Below, piece after piece: positions 57,001 to 64,000 of a DNA stretch of 64,000 nt. The stretch's first letter is position 1, and each line of letters starts with the position of its first letter. The notes beneath the pieces were generated by a model. The model was not told the origin of the DNA and made no database searches. It saw only the letters and a list, made by a program, of their open reading frames with translations. The stretch is from Ehretia macrophylla. Lineage: Eukaryota; Streptophyta; Magnoliopsida; Boraginales; Ehretiaceae. Where the stretch lies: positions 24,677,139 to 24,741,138 of the forward strand of contig CM075769.1 in the NCBI GenBank assembly GCA_037974665.1, read 5' to 3'. The position numbers and the translations under genes were made by a program.

Positions 57001-58476
57001 ATATGCTTGGATAGTTCAACATTTTCAGCAGAGGAAATTTTCAATCAGCTGTATGCAATACATATTATGAGGTTATGAAGCATAGTTATCAGATTCGCGG
57101 TACGTTCCGAGTCGTGGTACGAGTTCGGGTACGGGATACGGCACTAGGAGTTTATAGGGTATGATGGGGGAACTTATTCAGTACGCTAATTGGCTTCACA
57201 ATACGGTATGAAGAATTATTAGGTTTGTTTTTCAAATATTATGTAGAACAATACTAAAATTAATTTGCTACAAAGTTTAGTCTAAAGTCCAAAATGCAAA
57301 TTCAATAAGCTAAGATAATTTTCTAATATTGTATATCAAGCAAAAGACTCAAAAAAAAACTAGAATATTTTTATATCTTAACAGAGGTTTACACTTTGCA
57401 TATATATGTTAGTAATTTTTAGGTTCTTTGTTCACTTTTATTATTTTTCTGGTAAAAGTTTGTATGTTGTTTGGGTCGCCATGTATAGTGAACTGGAACT
57501 CGAATTGCAGCGTTTCAGTACGCAAATATACCGCGAATTGGGACGTGGAATCTGATACGCGGTTCCAAGGGGAATAGGGCAAATCTAGTAACTATGTTAT
57601 GAAGTGTCTATGTACTTAAAGATGTAAATTACCTTGGCAGTTATAATTTACTTCTCTGTGGGGGATGGTGCGAAAGTAACCTATTGAAACTATTGGCCTT
57701 TCATTATTGGAAAATACATACCTCGGGGAACTTTATTTATGTTTCAGCGCTTGCATGACTTACTGTGCATGTGTCTTTTAATATCTTGGTGGATATTTAA
57801 AACTTCAGTATTTCCTTCCAGGTTTGAGCATTACAAGCAGGAGTGAGGAGGGGAGTGGAGCTTACTATAGCTTGAGTCAAGTGTGTGGCTAGTGAGCTAA
57901 AGGTGCGATGCACGTAAAAGGATTGGTAGCATAGGAATTATGTAATTATTAATGCAATGCTGTTGGCTACATACAATCATCAAACTATCTTTCTTCTCAA
58001 GTTATTTTCTCTATGAGAAGAAAACTTTTATTTTCTGAAGAATGAGGTAAACTCCTTTTGTGGGTTTTCTGTTTAAAATGCTTTCTTCTCAGTGCAGGTA
58101 TCTTTAAAGCGTTCACCTTTCTGGAGGACAGTCGGAATCCGTTTCAATAGAGTTTTCCTTGTAGCAGTGGCTGATTTTTGGAGTGGAAATCAGGGTGCCT
58201 TAGGAGTTAAAAGCAATAGTTAGATTGGCCCGTCTTTGCCTTTCTATGCATATATTTTAAATCAGATTCCTTTCTTGCTGCCTCTACTTTTAGCTGGACC
58301 ACAGATTTCTATCCTAAAATACCTGTCCTTCCTGTGAAGTTTTCTCTTAAGACCTTTGTGCACATTCTCCATTTAATCTCCTCAACACAAATTGATTATT
58401 AATATCCTTTAGCATTTAGCTCAGTAAAGGATCCTGGTTTTCTGGGACATATACATCAGCAATAATGATTTTCTAG
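54045..58476 (+). other. Proposed 5' leader intron(s) of the Rab gene
   Basis: About 4.4 kb without a recognisable gene. It holds a 41 bp tandem duplication (54692-54772, containing TTATCACGGCATG) and a hAT-like MITE (57081-57596). Other candidate splice acceptors exist (TTCCAG at about 57822, CAGTGCAG at about 58097), so the interval may contain extra leader exons. Confidence 0.35.
57081..57596. mobile_element. hAT-like MITE, 516 bp, TSD TTATGAAG
   Basis: The ends are CATAGTTATCAGATT and (inward) CATAGTTACTAGATT. A perfect 8 bp duplication TTATGAAG lies at 57073-57080 and 57597-57604. Inside are GCGGTACG / GGTACGGGATACGG and CGAATTGGGACGTGG phrases. Imperfect short TIRs plus an 8 bp duplication indicate hAT. 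No coding. Confidence 0.85.
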
Positions 58477-58506
58477 CATTGTGGTGTTCTTCAAGGAGAG
58501 TATAAA

Positions 58507-58846
58507 ATGGCTTTTTATTCTGAGGAGGACAAAACTGAGGATTACCTTTTTAAAATCATCTTGACTGGTGATTCAGCAGTTGGTAAATCAAACTTGCTCG
58601 CTAGATTTGCAAGAGATGAATTTTATCCGAACTCAAAATCAACAATAGGAGTAGAATTTCAAACCCAGAAAATGGAAATAAACGGGAAGGAAGTTAAGGC
58701 ACAGATCTGGGATACAGCTGGACAGGAGCGGTTTAGGGCTGTTACATCTGCATATTATAGAGGTGCAGTTGGAGCTCTTCTGGTCTATGACATTAGTAGA
58801 CGCCAGACCTTCGAGAGCATCAGCAGATGGCTTAATGAACTTCAGA
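58507..58846 (+). CDS. RABA5A: RABA5a-type Rab GTPase, coding exon 1
   Basis: Encodes residues 1-113 plus one base of codon 114. It begins [15 protein letters not shown], the start of plant RABA5a. The P-loop GDSAVGKS is at 21-28, switch I STIGVEF at 45-51, and switch [11 protein letters not shown] at 68-76. Donor: CAGA|GTAAGC. Rab A (Rab11-like) GTPases cycle between GDP and GTP and direct vesicle traffic between trans-Golgi/endosomes and the plasma membrane. One point differs from the usual pattern: the residue before the P-loop is Thr (LTGDS), where related RABA5a proteins have Ile. All nucleotide-binding residues are intact. ATG 58507 gives the full family N-terminus. The only intact host gene in the window. 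Confidence 0.95.
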
Positions 58847-59256
58847 GTAAGCAATAGAGCTAATTAACATTAAACTGATTTAAGTTATGTTTTCTTGCAT
58901 GTGTTGTGGTATAATTGTTTAGACAGCTTATCATGATCTTTTATGGATAATCGTGGACCGTTTCGTTTCCCTATTCATAAGTGCAAGATCATTCTTTGAA
59001 CTTAAATGATGCTAATGCCAGACTTGCCAATTATTATATCCATTGCTATGCTGACAATTTACTTGTATTATTTGTATTATTTTGTACTAAAAACTCATTT
59101 ACCCAGCTATTGTGTAAGCATCGATTTCAATAATGATTACTCTTTCTGCCAATTAATATTATTCTTTACTGCTGTGTTGAAATTAACCACTCTTAAAACA
59201 TTATTCTGTCTTGCTGTAGCAAAAGTCTTATTTAACGCTGTTGATGTCTTGAACAG
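58847..59256 (+). other. Intron of the RABA5a coding region (410 bp)
   Basis: GTAAGC donor and TTGAACAG acceptor. Splicing joins the frame in phase 1 to give LNELQTHSDMNVV, matching the family. The AT-rich body has no other feature. Confidence 0.93.
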
Positions 59257-59591
59257 CTCACTCCGACATGAATGTAGTTACGATACTTGTTGGCAACAAA
59301 TCGGACCTCAAAGATGGCAGAGAGGTCACGACAGCTGAAGGCAAAGCATTAGCAGAGTCGCAAGGGCTGTTTTTCATAGAAACTTCAGCTCTAGATTCCT
59401 CAAATGTTGCTGCCGCCTTTCAGACAGTTGTTAGAGAGATCTACAACATATTGAGCCGGAAGGTTATTCAATCACAAGAGCTCAAACAAAAGGATCCTAA
59501 CTGGATGGGGAATGGAAAGACCGTGGTCTTACAGGCTGATGGGAATCAAGAAGACGGACAAACAAAAAAAGGTGGGTGCTGTTCATCTTAA
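59257..59591 (+). CDS. RABA5A: RABA5a-type Rab GTPase, coding exon 2
   Basis: Completes a 224-residue protein (340 + 335 coding bases, stop TAA 59589-59591). Contains GNKSDLKDGRE (G4, NKSD at 127-130), ETSALDSSNV (G5, 155-159), the hypervariable tail after LSRKVIQSQE, and C-terminal GGCCSS, a double-cysteine geranylgeranylation signal for membrane anchoring. Length and domain order are normal for the family. The conserved intron and intact frame argue against a retrogene or pseudogene. Substrate-specific effectors cannot be told from the sequence. Confidence 0.95.
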
Positions 59592-59820
59592 TGGTTCTTC
59601 TGTCTGATGGAATCAACAGCTTTCGTGACGACGATGGAGACCTTTAAACATTTCTTCTCCCTGTTGTAATTCATTTTCTTTTTATCATTGGAAGAATTTT
59701 GAAACAGCAATGTTTGTTTAGTGGATATAGAAGAAAGTGGATCAGAAAATGTACATGACCTGCAGAGAAAAAGGAACGTTTTTGACAATGTTGAGTATTT
59801 GCCAGTTTTTTTAGTTCTGT

Positions 59821-59855
<35 letters not shown>

Positions 59856-59960
59856 AAAATTCTTTTCGGTATTGGCTGATGTACGCTGTTGCTGTACTTT
59901 CTGTTATACTGATATTGGTGGAATGTTAATAAATCCAATAAATCTTTCAGAGATATAAAA
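59592..59960 (+). terminator. 3' UTR of RABA5a with an A27 run and AATAAA signals
   Basis: A run of 27 A lies at 59826-59852, genomic rather than a poly(A) tail because sequence continues. Two AATAAA-like signals (TTAATAAATCC, CCAATAAATC) lie at 59926-59945. The true cleavage site is not determined. Confidence 0.5.
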
Positions 59961-60169
59961 TTGAATTTCATTGAGTCGTAGGAGAATATATTTCAATAGT
60001 GCATTCAACCAAATGATGCAGGGCAATGCTAAATGGGAACACAATTTGTATACATTCTCGTGTACAATTATGACTAGGCAACTGATATTGCTATTTTTTA
60101 AAAGCCTGTTGCCCGAAGAAAAGCCTTCTGGATTTATATGGTTTAATAACATCCGTCTCCGTGTTCAGT

Positions 60170-60220
60170 AGCGGGCCGCTATCTTGGGTTCATCTCAACA
60201 AGAAAAGCGGGCCGCTATCT
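60170..60220. repeat. 15 bp direct repeat AGCGGGCCGCTATCT
   Basis: Exact copies at 60170-60184 and 60206-60220. Each contains the inverted repeat AGCGG/CCGCT. May mark the end of the transposon-like segment that follows. Confidence 0.6.
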
Positions 60221-60474
60221 GGATGTCTTGGCGGTTAGCCGTCTGGCCCAACGGGCTCAAACCCAACACGATGCTTTTTCTATATTATTGTGTTGGTTAG
60301 GGGACCAACACTATACCCTGTTTTCGTAGTGCTAGTTCCCCCTTTCCCATGGCTCGGCCTAGTTCGCCAGTTTGAGGGCACGACACGGTGAACCACTGCC
60401 TGCTTCATTATTTCTGTACTTTGTATATTTTTTTTTTTCAAAAAATGGGTCAAAATATAATTTTGATCGTTGGT

Positions 60475-60506
60475 ATTTGGGAGCTGACAATGATCAGCTC
60501 CCAAAT
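60475..60506. other. Perfect 13 bp stem palindrome
   Basis: ATTTGGGAGCTGA and its exact complement TCAGCTCCCAAAT are separated by CAATGA. Position is about 130 bases upstream of a TATA box. Could be a transposase or transcription-factor site, or a short transposon footprint. Confidence 0.6.
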
Positions 60507-60635
60507 TTCTTATATTTTTTAATTAAAATTGAAAAATACTTTAAAATTACTATTTTGTCGCCCCTAACAACTAAATAACTGTAACAACTAGATTTAGGAG
60601 GAAAATTAGGAGGTAGAAAAAGAAAATCAATCTTC

Positions 60636-60643
60636 TATAAATA
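60636..60643 (+). promoter_or_regulatory. TATA box of a truncated transposon-like gene
   Basis: TATAAATA in CTTCTATAAATACCAAACC, followed by a CA/CT-rich leader (CACACCAAATCATCAATCC, 60666-60684). Confidence 0.45.
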
Positions 60644-60999
60644 CCAAACCCTTTTAAATTCAATCACACCAAATCATCAATCCTTTAACTTCTCTCTATA
60701 ACTCTCTATATTTACATTTATTTCAACAATTTTCATTTATTCTTCATTTAAAAATTTTGTTTTAATTATTGTTGAAGAAAATATTGGTGAAGCTATATCA
60801 AATTTCAAGTTCTCACCGTTTTCAAGTTCATAAACAACAATTACTTTGAAAAGCTTTCCGGGTGCTATAATTCCATTTTCTTGTTCATACATGTTATTTT
60901 TATTAGTAATTTAAGTTATTTGCATGGTACTTTATTTGTGTACTATTTGTGTCATTTCACATTTCACTATTTGAATCATTTTAATTTACACTGATAAAA

Positions 61000-61146
61000 A
61001 TGATCCAACGTTCACAACGTCGTGTATCTTTATCTTCTCGCAGTCGTAGAGTAAGACATGAACAAACTCAGTATGCTACTAAACAACTTAATCCGCAATT
61101 TGTGGATACAAAGATGAATAAACTAAAGGGCAAATTTCACCATTAG
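61000..61146 (+). pseudogene. Short ORF behind the TATA promoter, truncated by a MITE arm
   Basis: 48 codons from ATG 61000, arginine/serine-rich (MIQRSQRRVSLSSRSRRVR), ending where GGGCAAATTTCACCATTAG, the arm of a foldback element, begins at about 61128. The upstream GGCCCAACGGGCTC / GGGCACGACACGGTG phrases (60247-60390) look like the GC-rich 5' ends of plant hAT transposons. I infer the first exon of a lost transposase, but the peptide itself is not recognised. Confidence 0.3.
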
Positions 61147-61360
61147 TCTCCATTGTTGGCTTGCGATTTAAATTTAGTCCCCATTGTTATAAAAATGATA
61201 CAATTAGTCCTCAATGTTTGTAAAAACTGACAGAAATAATTCTTTCCATTAAAAATGGATGAAAAAGTTATTATTCATGTAAAATGACAATTATGCCCTT
61301 ACTAAATTAAGTAAATTCTCAAATATGCCCTTTTAACCATAAAATTAACATTTTAACAAA
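61128..61360. mobile_element. Single arm of an AGTCCCCATTGTT-type foldback MITE
   Basis: Begins GGGCAAATTTCACCATTAGTC and carries TTTAGTCCCCATTGTT and TTAGTCCTCAATGTTT units like the elements at 50185 and 51966. The opposite arm was not found in the window, so the copy is truncated. Confidence 0.45.
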
Positions 61361-61604
61361 TTTTTTTTATTTATTTCTCTTCTTCCATCACTTCACACAC
61401 AGTCAAAACACACACACAAATGCACAGTCCAAACATACACAAACATACGAGGTGGCTATAGGAGTGGCAGTGGTTGTTAGATCTAACACGGTGCTCAAGG
61501 TTTTCGATGTCGCCTTCGACAGAGATGATTCTGTAGGCTGCATCAACAATGAGGTTGATGTTCACGCGCACTTGTTGTCGTTGTTAGGCCTAATTATCCT
61601 AAGT

Positions 61605-61678
61605 AGGGCAGGGCGGGGCAACGGTAGGGGGGAGGGGAGGGGAGGGGAGGAGAGGGGAAGGGTGGGGAAGGAAGGGGT
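61605..61678 (+). repeat. G-rich tract with quadruplex potential
   Basis: Many runs of three to six G separated by one to three bases (GGGGAGGGGAGGGGAGG repeated), within AT-rich surroundings. Confidence 0.7.
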
Positions 61679-61831
61679 AAATTAGAATAGGGAGGCAATA
61701 CTACTACTTTTTTGGATATGCTCTTGACTAGTTGATTCTATCAAACACTATGCATGCACAAATATAAAGAGGTAAGGAGAAAAGTGAGAAATAGATAAAG
61801 CTGTTGATTTTAGGGTAGTTTGTTAATCTAC

Positions 61832-63267
61832 TGTAACACTCGTGCTAGAGGCGAGTTGGAATAAATTGATAATTATTAGAAAATAACCCATTAATGTTTA
61901 AAAAGAGTAATGAGTGGTGTGGAATGTATCAAAATGATGCCGGGACATTTCGGTGGATGTCGCATTGAATTAAATAAGTCACACCCGGAAGTTACGAGTC
62001 AGTTTCGAGTCAACTTCGAAATAAAAACTGCACCAATTGGGAAAAAGTTAGGTGCAAATTATATATGGTTGGAAATCTCTATGAGTCTAGTTTCTAATGC
62101 TTTAAATAGTTCGTAAATTGGAGTTTTCTAGAAGACGTTATGGTCATTTTCGTAAAATGTGTCTGAGCTATTCCTTTTACGCGGGAATTTGACAACATTT
62201 GATATTTTGACCAAGCTTGACCAAGACTACTTATATTGACCATTTGACCATTTGACCATTCTATTTTCAGCAAAACAAAAGCCAAAACCCAAAGAAAAGA
62301 AGAAGCCAAGTCAGGTAGAAGAGAGAAAAGAAGAGGAATAGTGCTCAACCTAGGTTTTGTTTTATTTTTGAAGAAGAAGAAGGAGATTGAAGCCATTGGA
62401 ACCAAATTGGAGCTTGTTCTTGCATCATCTAAGCCTATTCTACCTATTTCTAGCATTTTTTTAACAATATTATGTGAGGGGCTTTTCTAAATCTCAAAGT
62501 TAAAGTTAAGGTTTTGTTTATGAACTTGCATTTATATGATGTATATTGTTGTATATGCATATATTTCTTGCTAGATAATGTCTTGAGAGCAACATACTTG
62601 AGTTTTAGCTTGATTGATCCATGGGTTGTTGTAGATGGGAAAAAAATGTGTTGTATGTAGAGTTTGAAGCAAGATATATGTTCAACATTTGTACTTAGCC
62701 TAAATATATAGTTGAAATGTATACATACATGTTTATAGCTTAATTTCATGGCTTAAATACAATTTTAGTGAATCTTAGTGGCATTTTAGTGAATTTCTTC
62801 AAAATTTGAGCAATGATGCACTTGGTGTATTTTGCCTATTACACTTGTTTTAAGCTTGATTTTCCTAAGGTTTTGCACTTAATATGTATTATAGTTAGCA
62901 TATAAGATAGTTGGGCATATATTGTGCACTTATATTGCTTGTAAGTGAGTCAATTGTGGATAAAAGTTAGTTATTAAAGTATTAAATTGCATGCTAATGA
63001 ACTCTATTTTAGTAGTTTTATGTATATGCTCAAGAATGGTGTCAAGTAATGTTGGAAATGATTAATGAATTAAAATGCTTGTCTAAGGTTAGGTAACCTA
63101 CTTTGTTACCTAATCAATGTGTTTTACATGGAAATGAATTGTTGATTGAATGTCAAATGTGATTATGTGTTGAACATCATTGGAGGGACAACTTACTATT
63201 TTGTCTTCTGAAAATGTCATGAATGCGAATGCAAAGTGTAAGGTTGCAACCTTTAAAATAGATACGG
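61832..63267 (+). repeat. LTR E, truncated at its 3' side
   Basis: Starts TGTAACACTCG. The middle and 3' part are homologous to the solo LTR 33392-35599 (minus): TTGCTAGATA, TTTGAAGC(A/T)AGATAT, and GTAAGGTT(A/G)CAACCTTTAAA just before the ATGGTA module. It stops at 63267, where another LTR starts. Its 5' part is unlike the other LTRs, so it is a different family or a recombinant. Confidence 0.6.
63087..63115 (+). other. CTACTTT-loop hairpin, LTR E
   Basis: Arms GGTTAGGTAAC and GTTACCTAATC pair over 11 positions with a single G-U, around CTACTTT. One of the two strongest stems in the set. Confidence 0.7.
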
Positions 63268-63670
63268 TATGACGCACGAGATTTAACCGTACTTCTAGCT
63301 TACTATTGCATCCACTATTTGCGCATTTCTTTTGTGCTTTGCTTGTTGTCTTCTTTAATCACTATTTACTCTGTTTTTCAACTAATTAATTACCATGAAT
63401 TAACATTTTTATTAAATCATATTAATTATTTTAGGAATGAGAAAAATGTGCATTTGAGCTTAGAGCGATAGGAGTACTCGTTTAGTAAATATTTTGCCAA
63501 TCTAATGAATAGTATTACGTAACTTAACTTAGTGTTTTAATTAGCTAGCACTCATTTTGCACCTTAGACTCATTTTAAAGCTTATTAGACTCATTTTAGA
63601 ATACCATATATGCCCCAACTTAGCCCCAACTTAAACCCAACTTAATATATATTCAACCAAACACAACACA
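63268..63670 (+). repeat. LTR F, first copy (5' 400 bp only)
   Basis: Starts TATGACGCACGAG, a decayed TGTGACGC, inside the ATGGTA module of LTR E. Parallels the copy at 63671 over its whole length (GAGATTTA, TTTGCGCAT, TTTTTATTAAATCATATTAATT, GAATAGT(A/G)TTACGTAAC). Confidence 0.6.
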
Positions 63671-64000
63671 TGTGACGCCCGAGATTTAGTCATGCATTTA
63701 ATTACTGTTGCATCCTTTGTTTGCGCATCTCTTTCTATGCCTTATTAACTGTCTTCTTAGGTTACTATTCACTCCATTTTTAAACTGCATTTTATTAGTT
63801 GATTAGCATTTTTATTAAATCATATTAATTGTAAAAGTAGTGGGAAAAATGTGAATTTGAGCTAAAGGTGTTAGGAGAGCTCGTTTAGAAAATGACTTTT
63901 GTAGTTGAATGAATAGTGTTACGTAACTAACTTAGAGATTTAATTATCTAGCACACATGTATCACCTTAGGCTCGTTTCTAAGCTATCTACGCGCATTTT
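63671..64000 (+). repeat. LTR F, second copy, runs off the window
   Basis: Starts TGTGACGCCCGAG and is a diverged direct repeat of the preceding 400 bp. It probably inserted into the first copy; its 3' end and target duplication are outside the window. Confidence 0.6.

Noticed and set aside
58507..59591. RABA5a as a processed retrogene (because of the A27 run at 59826)
   Set aside because: The coding region keeps an intron at a normal site and the A run is internal to the 3' region, with non-A sequence and poly(A) signals after it.
1..64000. tRNA, rRNA or snoRNA genes
   Set aside because: No cloverleaf with A/B boxes or rRNA core sequence was recognised on either strand by reading; a tRNAscan or Infernal run would be decisive.

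Overview
The window reads as a repeat-rich, AT-rich flowering-plant nuclear sequence. Evidence for a plant: LTR retrotransposons of the plant Ty3/gypsy lineages Tekay/Del and Tat and of Ty1/copia, initiator-Met-tRNA-type primer sites, MITEs with 8 and 9 bp target-site duplications (TSDs), and one intact plant gene, a RABA5a-type Rab GTPase whose coding sequence is split by a 410 bp intron. The species is not identifiable from the sequence alone; a eudicot is a reasonable guess. I see no bacterial genes, CRISPR arrays, tRNA or rRNA genes.

Region 1 (1-29.6 kb) is a nest. The oldest layer is a minus-strand Tat-type gypsy element: 3' LTR near 1.84-2.29 kb, an antisense ORF on the plus strand at 2.5-5.1 kb, integrase at 5.45-6.9 kb. 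Its RNase H domain is split by about 19.3 kb and resumes at 26.2-26.7 kb. The insert is an LTR element 'A' (6917-26203). A copia element (8586-14165, minus strand, with its own MULE-type MITE) sits inside A's left LTR, and a full-length Tekay/Del element (15695-25504, TSD GTATT) inside A's right LTR. Copia RT/RNase H and pre-integrase fragments follow at 26.7-29.2 kb.

Region 2 (29.6-51.5 kb) is mostly LTRs: a solo LTR (29585-32099, TSD ATAAA), a LINE remnant, another solo LTR (33392-35599), a Tat-like LTR fragment, a MULE-type foldback (37607-38675), and an LTR 'C' (39310-50056, TSD ATTAG) split by a coding-free element 'D' with very long LTRs. C sits in a GC-rich hAT-like fragment.

Region 3 (50-53.6 kb) is AT-rich with two foldback MITEs built from short tandem units. 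Region 4 (53.7-60 kb) is the RABA5a gene, with a long 5' leader interval carrying a hAT-like MITE (TSD TTATGAAG). Region 5 (60-64 kb) has a truncated transposon-like promoter region, a G-rich tract and stacked LTR starts running off the window.

The strongest unexplained signals are two small features shared by otherwise divergent LTRs. The first is a hairpin whose loop CTACTTT is invariant while its stem bases change in a pairing-preserving way. The second is a short acidic mini-ORF near the 3' end of the LTR, with a recurring PY-x-DE-x-Y or EY-x-P-x-E pattern. I do not know of either having been described. All element names are lineage assignments made by eye from protein motifs; no search was run.
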